The notes under the pieces: model-generated
The model's input: only the letters and a program-made list of their open reading frames with translations
What the model was told of the DNA's origin: nothing
Database searches by the model: none
In this document: positions 1 to 8,524 of the stretch, piece by piece
How positions within the stretch are numbered: position 1 is the first letter of the stretch
Layout of the letters: every line of letters begins with the position of its first letter
From: Cryobacterium soli
GTDB lineage: Bacteria > Actinomycetota > Actinomycetes > Actinomycetales > Microbacteriaceae
Direction: 5' to 3'
DNA length: 64,000 nt
Assembly (NCBI RefSeq): GCF_003611035.1
Contig: NZ_CP030033.1
Location: 3,472,001-3,536,000 of the forward strand
Translations under genes and position numbers: made by a program

Positions 1-1257
1 CCGTTGCTGATCGCCAACACCGGTGGCCGCATGGTCTACGGCACCCGCGGTGGAGTGATCGCCTCGATCGCCACCATGGGCGTCATCGTCGGCAGCTCGA
101 TCCCGATGTTCATCGGTGCGATGATCGTCGGACCGCTCTCCGCGTGGATCCTGATGAAGGTCGACAAGATCTGGGCCGGCAAGATCCGGCCCGGCTTCGA
201 GATGCTGGTGGACAACTTCTCCGCCGGTATCCTCGGCTTCGCCCTGGCCCTGGGTGCGTTCTTCGGAATCGCCCCGCTGGTCACCGGACTGAGCGCCTTC
301 CTCGAGTCGGTCGTCGACTGGCTGATCGCCAACGGCCTGCTGCCGATCGCGTCGATCTTCATCGAACCGGGCAAGATCCTCTTCCTCAACAACGCCATCA
401 ACCACGGCGTGCTCACCCCCATCGGTGTGCAGCAGGTACAGGAGAGCGGCAAGTCCATCCTGTTCCTCCTCGAGGCGAACCCCGGCCCCGGCCTGGGCAT
501 CCTGCTCGCGTTCACGTTCTTCGGCGTGGGCCTGGCCCGTGCGAGTGCACCCGGCGCGATCATCATCCAGTTCCTCGGTGGTATCCACGAGATCTACTTC
601 CCCTACGTACTGATGAAGCCGATGCTCGTCTTCGCCGCCATCGGTGGTGGCATGACCGGTGTTGCCGTGAACGTCGCCTTCCAGACCGGCCTCCGCGCTC
701 CCGCCTCGCCCGGCAGCATCATCGCCGTGCTCGCACAGACGCCCGGAACCGACTACGTCGGCGTGATCCTCTCCGTGATCGCCTCCGCCGGTGTGTCCTT
801 CGCGATCGGTGCGGTCATCCTCCGCGCCAGCCGCAAGAAGGACCTGGCCGCTGAGAACGACAACGAACTGGCCGCCGCCATCGCCAAGACCGAAGCCAAC
901 AAGGGCAAGTCCAGCTCCGTGCTGAGCAACCTGGGCGCCTCGGCCGCCACCGGTCACGCTGTGAAGAACATCGTCTTCGCGTGCGACGCTGGTATGGGCT
1001 CGAGCGCCATGGGCGCCTCGGTGCTCCGCAACAAGATCAAGAAGGCCGGCATCGAAGGGGTCACGGTGACCAACCAGGCCATCGCGAACCTCGACGGAAC
1101 CGCCGACCTCGTGATCACCCACCAGGACCTGACGGACCGCGCCCGGGGCAAGAGCCCCAAGTCGGTGCACGTCTCGGTGGACAACTTCATGAACAGCCCG
1201 AAGTACGACGAGGTCGTGGAATCTCTCCAGGGCACAAGCGAGGAAGTGACTAAGTAA
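1..1257 (+). CDS. mtlA: PTS mannitol transporter subunit IICB (5'-truncated by window edge)
   Basis: Membrane permease of the phosphotransferase system that imports mannitol and phosphorylates it to mannitol-1-phosphate. The frame is open from base 1, so the start lies outside the window; about 80-90 N-terminal residues are probably missing, judged from the family length. The visible part holds the EIIC membrane domain with the mannitol-type GGIHEIYFPYVLM segment and NHGVLTPIGVQQ, a charged linker after codon 835, and a C-terminal EIIB domain with the phosphocysteine in CDAGMGSSAMG (Cys codon 982-984). The stop overlaps the mtlF start by one base (TAATG), so the genes are translationally coupled. 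EIIA is supplied by mtlF, and mtlD uses the product. The first ATG or TTG in frame is not the true start. Confidence 0.95.
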   Translation, partial: PLLIANTGGRMVYGTRGGVIASIATMGVIVGSSIPMFIGAMIVGPLSAWILMKVDKIWAGKIRPGFEMLVDNFSAGILGFALALGAFFGIAPLVTGLSAFLESVVDWLIANGLLPIASIFIEPGKILFLNNAINHGVLTPIGVQQVQESGKSILFLLEANPGPGLGILLAFTFFGVGLARASAPGAIIIQFLGGIHEIYFPYVLMKPMLVFAAIGGGMTGVAVNVAFQTGLRAPASPGSIIAVLAQTPGTDYVGVILSVIASAGVSFAIGAVILRASRKKDLAAENDNELAAAIAKTEANKGKSSSVLSNLGASAATGHAVKNIVFACDAGMGSSAMGASVLRNKIKKAGIEGVTVTNQAIANLDGTADLVITHQDLTDRARGKSPKSVHVSVDNFMNSPKYDEVVESLQGTSEEVTK

Positions 1258-1697
1258 TGACCCAGAGCATTCTGGAACCGCAGAACGTGGTGGCCGCGGG
1301 AACGGCCACCACCCGGGACGACGCAATCCGGGAGGCCGGCGCACTGCTGGTCGCCTCCGGAGCGGTCACGCAGGAGTATGTCGACTCGATGTTCGAGCGC
1401 GAGAACTCCGTCTCGACCTACATGGGTAACTTCCTGGCGATCCCGCACGGCACGAACGACGCGAAGGAGTCGATCGTGCGGTCGGCTCTCTCGCTCGTGC
1501 GCTACGCGGATCCGATCGACTGGGACGGACAGCCCGTCAAGTTTGCGGTCGGCATTGCCGGGCTGAACAACGAACACCTGGAGATCCTCTCCAAGATCGC
1601 CGTCGTCTTCTCGGACGAGGACGAAGTACAGAAATTGATCGATGCAGCAACGCAGGAAGACATTTTCGCGTTGCTCGAGGAGGTAAACGCAGAATGA
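1257..1697 (+). CDS. mtlF: PTS mannitol transporter subunit IIA
   Basis: Cytoplasmic EIIA protein that passes phosphate from HPr to the EIIB domain of MtlA. It is 146 residues, normal for a stand-alone EIIA(Mtl). The phosphorylated histidine is in NFLAIPHGT, residue 64 (codon 1446-1448). Its ATG overlaps the mtlA stop and its own stop overlaps the mtlD start (ATGA), giving a compact three-gene mannitol operon. The C-terminal half shows the usual EIIA pattern of [16 protein letters not shown]. No regulator gene is visible in the window; any PRD-type or other activator would lie upstream of base 1. Confidence 0.95.
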   Translation: MTQSILEPQNVVAAGTATTRDDAIREAGALLVASGAVTQEYVDSMFERENSVSTYMGNFLAIPHGTNDAKESIVRSALSLVRYADPIDWDGQPVKFAVGIAGLNNEHLEILSKIAVVFSDEDEVQKLIDAATQEDIFALLEEVNAE

Positions 1698-2845
1698 AAG
1701 CCATTCACTTCGGCGCGGGCAACATCGGCCGCGGTTTCGTCGGGCTCCTGCTTCACGAGGCCGGTTATGAGGTCGTCTTCGCCGATGTGAATGCTCCTCT
1801 TATTGAGGCTCTGCAGGGTGCAACGTCCTACACGGTGCACGAGGCGGGGGAGACGCCCACCGACAAGGTGGTCGACAACTTCCGCGCCATCAACAGTTCC
1901 ACCCACGAGGCCGATCTCATCAACGAGATCGCCACGGCCGACGCGGTCACCACCGCCGTCGGACCGAACGTGTTGCGTTTCGTGGCTCCGGTCATCGCGG
2001 CGGGCCTGGCCCGCCGCGATGCCGGCCGCGCGCCGCTGGCCGTGATGGCCTGCGAGAACGCGATCAACGCCACGGATGTGCTCGCCGAGCAGGTCTGGGC
2101 AAACGTGCCCGACGGCGACCGCGACGCCCTCGCCGGCCGGGTGGCCTTCGCGAACACGGCCGTGGACCGCATCGTTCCCGGCCAGGCGGCGGATGCCGGC
2201 ATCGACGTCACCGTCGAGGCCTTCTACGAGTGGGTCATCGAAAGCCCCGCTTTCGGCGACGCCCCGCCGACGATCCCCGGCGCCACGTTCGTCGAGGACC
2301 TCGCCCCGTACATCGAGCGGAAGCTCTTCACGGTGAACACCGGGCACGCCACGGTGGCTTACCTCGGCACCCAGGCCGGTGTCTCCAAGCTCTCCGACGC
2401 CCTGCTGGTGCCCTCGGTCGCCGACGGCGCCCGCCGGGTGCTCGAAGAGACCAGCGCCCTCCTGGTGGCCAAGCACGGCCTCGACGAGGCCACCCAGCGC
2501 GCCTACCGGGAGAAGATCCTCGGCCGCTTCGCCAACCCGTCGCTGCCCGACACCGTCGAACGTGTCGGCCGCCAGCCGCTGCGCAAGCTCAGCCGGCACG
2601 AACGCTTCATCGGCCCGGCGGCCGAGATCGCCGAGCGGGGCACCCGCCCCGTGGCGCTGCTCGAGGCCATCGCCGCGGCGCTGCGCTTCAACGTGGCCGA
2701 CGACGAGCAGAGCGTCGAGCTGCAGCGGATGCTCGCCACTGACTCGGCCGAGACCATCGTGGCCGACGTGTGCGGGCTCGAGCCCGCGCATCCGCTCTAC
2801 GCGGACGTGCTCGAGGTCGTTCGCGGAGCCGTCACCGCATCCTGA
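1694..2845 (+). CDS. mtlD: mannitol-1-phosphate 5-dehydrogenase
   Basis: NAD-dependent enzyme that oxidises mannitol-1-phosphate to fructose-6-phosphate, the step after PTS uptake. The protein has 383 residues, as usual for bacterial MtlD. The N-terminus [17 protein letters not shown] is the Rossmann dinucleotide-binding motif. The [12 protein letters not shown] stretch near residue 215 and the [12 protein letters not shown] region are typical of the polyol dehydrogenase C-terminal domain. The ATG overlaps the mtlF stop by 4 bases (ATGA). A stem-loop directly after the stop probably ends the operon. Confidence 0.95.
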   Translation: MKAIHFGAGNIGRGFVGLLLHEAGYEVVFADVNAPLIEALQGATSYTVHEAGETPTDKVVDNFRAINSSTHEADLINEIATADAVTTAVGPNVLRFVAPVIAAGLARRDAGRAPLAVMACENAINATDVLAEQVWANVPDGDRDALAGRVAFANTAVDRIVPGQAADAGIDVTVEAFYEWVIESPAFGDAPPTIPGATFVEDLAPYIERKLFTVNTGHATVAYLGTQAGVSKLSDALLVPSVADGARRVLEETSALLVAKHGLDEATQRAYREKILGRFANPSLPDTVERVGRQPLRKLSRHERFIGPAAEIAERGTRPVALLEAIAAALRFNVADDEQSVELQRMLATDSAETIVADVCGLEPAHPLYADVLEVVRGAVTAS

Positions 2846-2860
2846 GTGCTGTCCCACCGT

Positions 2861-2886
2861 CCCTCGGCCTGGAAACGGGCCGAGGG
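2861..2886 (+). terminator. stem-loop after mtlD
   Basis: CCCTCGGCC (2861-2869) pairs with GGCCGAGGG (2878-2886) around an 8-base loop, 15 bases after the mtlD stop, followed by an AT-rich stretch instead of a clean T-run. It probably ends the mannitol operon before the ribosomal block. Confidence 0.6.
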
Positions 2887-2900
2887 ATTATAGGGATGAA

Positions 2901-2930
2901 TTGCCAAAAGGCAATTGCATAGCATAGGAT
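2901..2930 (+). promoter_or_regulatory. candidate promoter of the infA operon
   Basis: TTGCCA (2901-2906) and TAGGAT (2925-2930) are 18 bases apart, about 90 bases before infA, in an unusually AT-rich patch for this genome. TTGCCAAAAGGCAA here also forms a small hairpin. The position fits the start of the ribosomal transcription unit; the hexamers are read by eye only. Confidence 0.4.
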
Positions 2931-3021
2931 AAATCCTTGGTGTCTAGCACCGCCTTTATTGGCGTGTCTGGCCGCCACATCCACGCACGACCAGCAACCA
3001 ATACTTTAGCGATAGTGAGTT

Positions 3022-3243
3022 ATGGCCAAAAAAGACGGTGTCATCGAGATCGAGGGCGCAGTAGTCGAAGCTCTTCCCAATGCGATGTTTCGCGTTGAGT
3101 TGACCAACGGCCACAAAGTTCTTGCCCACATTTCGGGCAAGATGCGTCAGCACTACATCCGCATCCTCCCTGAGGACCGCGTGATCGTGGAGCTGAGCCC
3201 TTACGACCTGACCCGCGGTCGGATCGTTTACCGCTACAAGTAA
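3022..3243 (+). CDS. infA: translation initiation factor IF-1
   Basis: Small OB-fold protein that occupies the ribosomal A site during initiation. The 73-residue protein [18 protein letters not shown]... ending in RGRIVYRYK is nearly invariant in actinobacteria, including the [19 protein letters not shown] core. It opens the infA-rpmJ-rpsM-rpsK-rpoA-rplQ block, the end of the classical spc/alpha cluster. The start ATG at 3022 follows a weak ribosome site; no upstream in-frame alternative fits the family. Confidence 0.98.
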   Translation: MAKKDGVIEIEGAVVEALPNAMFRVELTNGHKVLAHISGKMRQHYIRILPEDRVIVELSPYDLTRGRIVYRYK

Positions 3244-3311
3244 AGCGTTGCTGTAAGTAACGGCCCACGGCATCCCGAGGGTACGAAGACAGCGATTACA
3301 AGGACACACCC

Positions 3312-3425
3312 ATGAAGGTCAAGCCCAGCGTCAAGAAGATCTGTGACAAGTGCAAGGTCATCCGCCGTAACGGCAACGTGATGGTCATCTGCGAGAACCC
3401 GCGTCACAAGCAGCGTCAGGGCTAG
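3312..3425 (+). CDS. rpmJ: 50S ribosomal protein L36
   Basis: A 37-residue zinc-ribbon ribosomal protein. The sequence begins [19 protein letters not shown] and ends NPRHKQRQG. The zinc ligands are the two Cys of CDKC, the Cys of VICEN and the His of PRHK, so this is the zinc-binding (C+) form. It sits 68 bases after infA and before rpsM, the normal actinobacterial place. ATG at 3312 follows an AAGGACACACCC ribosome site. Confidence 0.97.
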   Translation: MKVKPSVKKICDKCKVIRRNGNVMVICENPRHKQRQG

Positions 3426-3455
3426 TCACCTGGCAAGCCCAGCAGCCTCAGGGCT

Positions 3456-3474
3456 GGTCGAGCTTGTCGAGACC
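3456..3474 (+). repeat. dispersed 19-bp repeat (intact copy; same as the IS110 target)
   Basis: GGTCGAGCTTGTCGAGACC lies between rpmJ and rpsM. Near-identical copies are at 51727-51745 and 51780-51798, and a copy split by the IS110 element is at 51848-51855 plus 53154-53166. This copy equals the reconstructed unsplit target. Confidence 0.8.
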
Positions 3475-3522
3475 CGCAGGCCGATCTCACCGCGGCCAGC
3501 AGCTTAACAACTAAATACTTAG

Positions 3523-3580
3523 CAGTGCCGGGAACCCCTCGGGGTGACACCATCGGTTGGAGGCCGATGCACAGGCACTG
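3523..3580 (+). ncRNA. candidate structured leader RNA of rpsM (three-way junction)
   Basis: CAGTGCC (3523-3529) pairs with GGCACTG (3574-3580), closing two inner hairpins: ACCC-CTCG-GGGT (3534-3545) and CATCGG-7nt-CCGATG (3551-3569). The second loop contains GGAGG. The element ends 36 bases before the rpsM start. It looks like an autoregulatory ribosomal-protein leader, but I do not recognise it as a named family. Confidence 0.4.
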
Positions 3581-3616
3581 TTACAGACCTCCACTCATCC
3601 CACAGGAGAAGCCACA

Positions 3617-3991
3617 ATGGCACGTCTAGCCGGCGTAGACATTCCGCGCGATAAGCGCGTGGAAGTTGCACTTACTTACATTTTCGGTGTTGGCCGTACG
3701 AGGGCCCTCAAGACCCTCGCCGACGTCGAGATCGATGGAAACATTCGCGTCAAGGACCTGACTGACGAGCAGCTCGTCCAGCTCCGCGACTACATCGAAG
3801 GAACCTTCAAGATCGAGGGTGACCTTCGACGCGAGATCGCCGCTGACATCCGCCGCAAGGTCGAGATCGGTAGCTACGAAGGTATTCGTCACCGCAAGGG
3901 CCTGCCCGTTCGCGGCCAGCGCACCAAGACCAACGCTCGCACCCGCAAGGGCCCGAAGCGCACCGTAGCCGGCAAGAAGAAGGCGCGCTAG
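3617..3991 (+). CDS. rpsM: 30S ribosomal protein S13
   Basis: Ribosomal protein of the 30S head that contacts 16S rRNA, the P-site tRNA and the 50S subunit. The 124-residue protein starts [21 protein letters not shown], has the helix-two-turn-helix core and ends with the basic tail [22 protein letters not shown] chose ATG 3617 because it follows AGGAGA (3603-3608) and gives the universal MARLAGVD start; a longer frame from 3557 adds non-conserved residues that overlap the leader. Confidence 0.98.
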   Translation: MARLAGVDIPRDKRVEVALTYIFGVGRTRALKTLADVEIDGNIRVKDLTDEQLVQLRDYIEGTFKIEGDLRREIAADIRRKVEIGSYEGIRHRKGLPVRGQRTKTNARTRKGPKRTVAGKKKAR

Positions 3992-4033
3992 GCCTCGCCT
4001 AGCCCGTCTCGCCTCTAGGATTCAGGAGAAATC

Positions 4034-4432
4034 ATGGCAGCACCCAAGTCGGCCGTACGGAAGCCGCGTAAGAAAGAAAAGAAGAACATTGTTGTGGGCC
4101 AGGCTCACATCAAGTCCACGTTCAACAACACCATCGTCTCGATCACTGACACCACCGGTGCAGTCATCAGCTGGGCGTCCTCAGGTGGAGTCGGCTTCAA
4201 GGGTTCGCGCAAGTCGACCCCGTTCGCCGCTCAGCTGGCCGCCGAGTCGGCTGCCCGCCAGGCGCAGGAGCACGGCATGAAGAAGGTTGACGTCTTCGTC
4301 AAGGGACCGGGCTCCGGCCGCGAAACGGCTATCCGTTCGCTGCAGGCTGCCGGCCTCGAAGTTGGTTCGATCAACGACGTGACGCCCCAGGCTCACAACG
4401 GTTGCCGTCCCCCGAAGCGCCGCCGCGTTTAA
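4034..4432 (+). CDS. rpsK: 30S ribosomal protein S11
   Basis: Platform protein of the 30S subunit, next to the Shine-Dalgarno helix. The protein has 132 residues with the conserved [32 protein letters not shown] and [17 protein letters not shown] segments and the C-terminal [12 protein letters not shown]. The basic N-terminal arm is typical of actinobacteria. ATG at 4034 follows TCAGGAGAAATC. rpsD does not follow it, as it would in many bacteria; rpoA comes next after a 164-base spacer with hairpins. Confidence 0.98.
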   Translation: MAAPKSAVRKPRKKEKKNIVVGQAHIKSTFNNTIVSITDTTGAVISWASSGGVGFKGSRKSTPFAAQLAAESAARQAQEHGMKKVDVFVKGPGSGRETAIRSLQAAGLEVGSINDVTPQAHNGCRPPKRRRV

Positions 4433-4457
4433 TTCCTTTCAGTGACTGGCGATTGGG

Positions 4458-4529
4458 CTTGTCTGGGTCGAAAGATCCGGGCAGGCTCACTCGCCGTTCA
4501 CCGCGACAGGGTGGCCAGCCACCCCGTCG
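4458..4529 (+). promoter_or_regulatory. paired hairpins in the rpsK-rpoA spacer
   Basis: CTTGTCTGGGTC (4458-4469) pairs over 12 positions, with G-U wobbles, with GATCCGGGCAGG (4474-4485) across a GAAA tetraloop. A second stem joins CGACAGGGTGG (4504-4514) and CCACCCCGTCG (4519-4529) with one mismatch. Neither is followed by a T-run. They could be a processing or attenuation site inside the operon. Confidence 0.4.
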
Positions 4530-4596
4530 AGTCTCACAACTTAACAACTCGCCACTAAGTGTCATATAGCGGACACTTCGCCGAAAGGAATCAATA

Positions 4597-5586
4597 GTGC
4601 TTATCGCACAGCGCCCCACGCTCACCGAAGAGAACATCTCGGAGTTCCGGTCCCGGTTCGTCATCGAACCGCTCGAGCCCGGCTTCGGCTACACCCTCGG
4701 TAACTCGATGCGCCGCACCCTGCTTTCCTCGATTCCCGGCGCTGCTGTCACCAGCATCCGTATCGATGGAGTGCTTCACGAATTCAGCACCGTTCCCGGG
4801 GTCAAGGAAGATGTCACCGAGATCATCCTGAACATCAAGGGACTCGTCATCTCGAGCGAGCACGACGAGCCGATCACCGCGTACTTGCGCAAGCAGGGCT
4901 CCGGCCAGGTCACCGCTGCCGACATCTCGGCTCCGGCCGGCGTGGAGGTTCACAACCCCGAGCTCGTCATCGCGACCCTGAACGACAAGGCCAAGTTCGA
5001 ACTTGAACTGACCATCGAGCGTGGCCGTGGTTACGTGTCGGCTACCCAGAACCGCAACGAGTACTCCGAGGCCGGCCAGATTCCGGTCGACTCGATCTAC
5101 TCGCCGGTTCTCAAGGTGACCTACCGTGTCGAGGCAACTCGTGCCGGTGAGCGCACCGACTTCGACCGCCTCGTCGTTGACGTGGAGACCAAGTCGGCTA
5201 TCTCGCCTCGCGACGCCATCGCATCCGCCGGTCGTACGCTGACCGAGCTGTTCGGTCTGGCCCGCGAGCTCAACACGGCCGCTGAGGGCATTGAGATCGG
5301 CCCCGCGCCGGTCGACGCCGTTCTCTCGACCGAGCTGTCCGTGCCGATCGAAGACCTCGATCTGTCCGTGCGCTCGTACAACTGCCTCAAGCGCGAAGGC
5401 ATCAACAACGTCAGCGAACTGGTCGCCCTCTCGGAGACCCAGCTGATGAACATCCGCAACTTCGGTCAGAAGTCGGTGGATGAGGTCAAGGACAAGCTCG
5501 TCGAGCTTGGCCTGTCGCTCAAGGATTCTGTGCCCGGCTTTGACGGTGCGCACTTCTACAGCGGCTACGACGAAGAAACCATCTAA
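4597..5586 (+). CDS. rpoA: DNA-directed RNA polymerase subunit alpha
   Basis: Alpha subunit that nucleates RNA polymerase assembly and binds upstream promoter elements and activators. The protein has 329 residues. The N-terminal domain (about 1-230) has [24 protein letters not shown]; the C-terminal domain (about 250-310) has the helix-hairpin-helix region [17 protein letters not shown] and [17 protein letters not shown] 4597 follows GAAAGGAATCAATA and gives the family start MLIAQRPTL. rplQ follows after 51 bases. Confidence 0.98.
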   Translation: MLIAQRPTLTEENISEFRSRFVIEPLEPGFGYTLGNSMRRTLLSSIPGAAVTSIRIDGVLHEFSTVPGVKEDVTEIILNIKGLVISSEHDEPITAYLRKQGSGQVTAADISAPAGVEVHNPELVIATLNDKAKFELELTIERGRGYVSATQNRNEYSEAGQIPVDSIYSPVLKVTYRVEATRAGERTDFDRLVVDVETKSAISPRDAIASAGRTLTELFGLARELNTAAEGIEIGPAPVDAVLSTELSVPIEDLDLSVRSYNCLKREGINNVSELVALSETQLMNIRNFGQKSVDEVKDKLVELGLSLKDSVPGFDGAHFYSGYDEETI

Positions 5587-5637
5587 GGCTCGTCGTTCCT
5601 CGACGCCTTTCGACTTTGATACTGGAGATTACCGATA

Positions 5638-6162
5638 ATGCCTAAGCCCACTAAGGGAGCCCGTCTCGGTGGCGGACCGGCGCACGAGCGCCTCATGCTC
5701 GCGAACCTGGCCGCCAGCCTGTTCACCCACAAGTCCATCAAGACGACCGAGACGCGCGCCAAGCGCCTGCGTCCGGTCGCCGAGCGCCTGGTGACTTTCG
5801 CCAAGCGTGGCGACCTGCACGCTCGTCGTCGCGTTCTCGCGACGATCGGCGACAAGACCGTCGTGCACGAGCTCTTCACCGAGATCGCGCCCCAGGTTGC
5901 GCTGCGCGATGGTGGCTACACCCGCATCACGAAGCTCGGCTTCCGTAAGGGCGACAACGCCTCCATGGTGCAGATGGAGCTCGTTCTCGAGCCCGTTTCG
6001 CCCAAGGTGAAGTCGAACAAGGCCTCCGCGAAGGCGTCCGCGCCGGTCGCAGAGGAGACCGTCGTTGAGACCGAAGCACCCGAGGCCGTCGAGGCTGAGG
6101 TTGTCGAAGCCGACGCCGTCGAGGCCGACGCTACCGAGGCATCCGCTGAGGAAGCCAAGTAG
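5638..6162 (+). CDS. rplQ: 50S ribosomal protein L17
   Basis: Large-subunit protein next to the exit tunnel. Residues 1-120 are the conserved fold ([37 protein letters not shown]). Residues from about 121 to 174 form a long acidic, alanine- and valine-rich tail made of irregular VEA/EA(D)A units. Such tails are common in actinobacterial L17 and are probably disordered. ATG 5638 follows a GGAGATTACC site. A strong terminator lies 34 bases after the stop. Confidence 0.97.
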   Translation: MPKPTKGARLGGGPAHERLMLANLAASLFTHKSIKTTETRAKRLRPVAERLVTFAKRGDLHARRRVLATIGDKTVVHELFTEIAPQVALRDGGYTRITKLGFRKGDNASMVQMELVLEPVSPKVKSNKASAKASAPVAEETVVETEAPEAVEAEVVEADAVEADATEASAEEAK

Positions 6163-6195
6163 CATCAGCGTCACCTGCTGAACCTGTAGTACCTG

Positions 6196-6226
6196 AAAGG
6201 GCCCGACTTCGGTCGGGCCCTTTTTG
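6196..6226 (+). terminator. rho-independent terminator after rplQ
   Basis: AAAGGGCCCGAC pairs with GTCGGGCCCTTT around a TTCG-type loop (6196-6223) and continues into a run of T. It is 34 bases after rplQ and closes the ribosomal/rpoA unit. Confidence 0.9.
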
Positions 6227-6252
6227 TGTGCCCGGATGCGTCGACCGCACCT

Positions 6253-6298
6253 CTGGTGGGTGACCGCGCCCGCTGTAGCGGGCGCGGTCACCTACCAG
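6253..6298. repeat. 22-bp-arm palindrome between rplQ and the acyltransferase gene
   Basis: The arms 6253-6274 and 6277-6298 are inverted with one mismatch (T for C) and a 2-base centre. It lies between the convergent ends of rplQ and the 6366-8462 gene and has no T-run. It could stop transcription from both sides or be a mobile palindromic repeat. Confidence 0.6.
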
Positions 6299-6365
6299 GC
6301 GGTGCAGCGAAGGCCCAGAAGCCTCCGGCACGGCGGCGGTCGGGCTTGGGTGCCGTGGCGAGCGG

Positions 6366-8462
6366 CTAGCGGGGCTGCGGGCGGAAGGCCTGGAGGGTGT
6401 CGGCGCCGGGCACCGGGGCCAGCGGCGCATCCGCCAGGCTGTCGAGTGCGGTCGCCACGGCGTCGGCGTAGATCGCACCGCCGGTGGGGCCGGGGTGGAT
6501 GCCGTCGTCGGCGAGCACGTCCACGTGCGGGGCGATCGCGCCGCTCCAGTCGGCCAGGGCGACGCGGGCGCGGTGCGCCGAGAAGTCCGCCAGCTCGGCG
6601 TTGACGCCGGCGGTCCAGTCCCGGTCGGCGAAAGCGTTGACCACGATAAGTTCGCGGCTCGGCCCGATGGATCGCATGATGGCGGCGAGCTCGGCCGGAG
6701 TGATCGGGCCGTTGGTGCCCAGTCCTACGACCACGACCGGGCGCAGGGTGCCGGCGTCGCGCTGCGCGGCGAGGATCTCCGGGGCGGCGTCCATGCCGCG
6801 GGAGACCTGCGCGTCGATCGCGATGCCGGGGAACTCCGCCTGCAGTTCCGCCGCGGAGGCTAACATGACCGAGTCGCCGACCGCGGTGATGGTGGAGCCG
6901 CGGGTGGCTTCAGCGGCCACCCCGGCGGCCTGCGCTGCGGCGACGGCAGCGGCCTGAGCCTCCGCGGCCTCGGCCGCCCGGTCGAGCGCCTGCTGGCCGC
7001 GCAGCACCTCGGCCTGCGCCGAGGTCATCGACGGCGCCGTCAGAACGGATGCGGCGGTGCCGGCCAGCAGCAGCACCGTCGCCACGGCGACAATGGCGAG
7101 GACATACCGCGGTCGCTGGTGTCGAGGGGCGCCGGGCGCGCTCGATGATCCGGCGGCCCAACCGCGTAGACGGCGGAGCGCGCCGCGCAGGCCGAACCGG
7201 CGGATCGGGGTCTCCAGCCAGCGGTGCGAGAGTGCGGCGGCGCTGAGGGCGAGAACCAGGGTGGTGAGTCCGGTGCCCACGATGCTCCAGGGGCCGGTGC
7301 CGACGGGATCCCAGAGCTGCACGAGCACCAGCAGCGGCCAGTGCCAGAGGTAGAGGCCGTACGACCGCTCGCCGAGGTAGCGCAGGGGAGCGGTGTCGAG
7401 TATGCGCCCGAACCGGCCGTCGGCGATGGCCGCCCAGATGACCACGGCGCTGAACAGCGAGACCAGCAGCAGCCCGCCCCGGTAAGTGACGGCGGAGTTG
7501 TCGGGCAGCCAGATCGCGGCGGCGAGGAGGCCCGCCACGGCGCCCGCGCCCCACCACGGGCGGGCGGCGGCGATGGATCGACGGATCGGCGCGCGCTCGG
7601 GGTCGACGCCGGCCGGGCCCGAACGAGTCTGCGGAGCGATCTCGGCGTTCTGGCTCGCTTCAGGGTGTTGCGTTCCCCGCGCGACCGGCCGCGGGCGGAG
7701 CAGCAGGGCCAGGCAGGCGCCGATGAGCAGGCCGAAGCTGTGCGTGTCGGAGCCGTAGTAGACCCGGGTGGGGTCGCTGCCGGGGTGGAAGCCGATGCCC
7801 ATCCAGGCCGCCGAGGCGAGCGCGAGAGCCGCTACGAGGGCCAGGCGGAGGCCCGGGCGGCGGAGGCGGAGCAGCAGCAACAGGAGGAGCGGCCAGAGCA
7901 GGTAGAACTGTTCCTCGACCGCGAGCGACCAGAAGTTGCGGAAGAGCTCGGGCTGGCCGGAGTCGAAATAGCTGGTGTGCGCGGTCAGCGACACCCAGTT
8001 GTAGCTGAACGTGGCGGTGCCGAGAAGCTTCCAGCCGAGGCCCACGAGCACGTCGCCGCCGATCAGCCAGGCCGCCGTGCACGCCACGAGCACCAGGGGC
8101 ACCAGGGCGGGGATCAACCGTCGGACCCGGTGCAGCCAGAACCGACGGGGCGAGAACCTGCCGGTGCTGTCCTGTTCGGCCACGATCAGCCCGGTGATGA
8201 GGAAGCCGCTGATGACGAAGAAGATGTCCACGCCGATGAAACCGCCCCGAAGCGCCGGCGGGAACAGGTGGTAGATCACGACGAGAGCCACGGCGAGCCC
8301 CCTCAACCCGTCGAGGCCGCTCAGACGGCGGCGGCCAGGCCCGGTCAGGCCGGCGACCCCGGCGGCGCTGCCGGCACCGGATGCCCCGGCCGGCGTGCTC
8401 GACCCGGCCGCGGAGAGGGCTGTGGCGCGGGAGCGGGGATCCGTGCGGAAAGTACTGGTCAT
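6366..8462 (-). CDS. acyltransferase 3 family protein with C-terminal SGNH domain (OafA/YrhL-like)
   Basis: Integral membrane O-acyltransferase that probably transfers acetyl or another acyl group to a cell-surface polysaccharide or peptidoglycan. The 698-residue protein has a short variable N-terminus, then the acyltransferase-3 domain starting with GLDGLRGLAVALVVIYHL (His is the likely catalytic residue), GVDIFFVISGFLITGLI, EEQFYLLWPLLLL and about ten membrane spans to residue 470. The C-terminal 220 residues are an extracellular SGNH hydrolase-like domain with GDSVMLAS (block I), GLGTNG (block III) and DGIHPGPTGG (Asp-x-x-His, block V). This two-domain layout is the OafA type. It stands alone on the reverse strand within the ribosomal block. 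The substrate cannot be told from sequence. Confidence 0.88.
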   Translation of the reverse strand: MTSTFRTDPRSRATALSAAGSSTPAGASGAGSAAGVAGLTGPGRRRLSGLDGLRGLAVALVVIYHLFPPALRGGFIGVDIFFVISGFLITGLIVAEQDSTGRFSPRRFWLHRVRRLIPALVPLVLVACTAAWLIGGDVLVGLGWKLLGTATFSYNWVSLTAHTSYFDSGQPELFRNFWSLAVEEQFYLLWPLLLLLLLRLRRPGLRLALVAALALASAAWMGIGFHPGSDPTRVYYGSDTHSFGLLIGACLALLLRPRPVARGTQHPEASQNAEIAPQTRSGPAGVDPERAPIRRSIAAARPWWGAGAVAGLLAAAIWLPDNSAVTYRGGLLLVSLFSAVVIWAAIADGRFGRILDTAPLRYLGERSYGLYLWHWPLLVLVQLWDPVGTGPWSIVGTGLTTLVLALSAAALSHRWLETPIRRFGLRGALRRLRGWAAGSSSAPGAPRHQRPRYVLAIVAVATVLLLAGTAASVLTAPSMTSAQAEVLRGQQALDRAAEAAEAQAAAVAAAQAAGVAAEATRGSTITAVGDSVMLASAAELQAEFPGIAIDAQVSRGMDAAPEILAAQRDAGTLRPVVVVGLGTNGPITPAELAAIMRSIGPSRELIVVNAFADRDWTAGVNAELADFSAHRARVALADWSGAIAPHVDVLADDGIHPGPTGGAIYADAVATALDSLADAPLAPVPGADTLQAFRPQPR

Positions 8463-8524
8463 AGCGAAGGGGCCGTCGAAGGCCCGTCCAACGATAACCC
8501 GGTCGGGCCTCTACACTGACCTCT

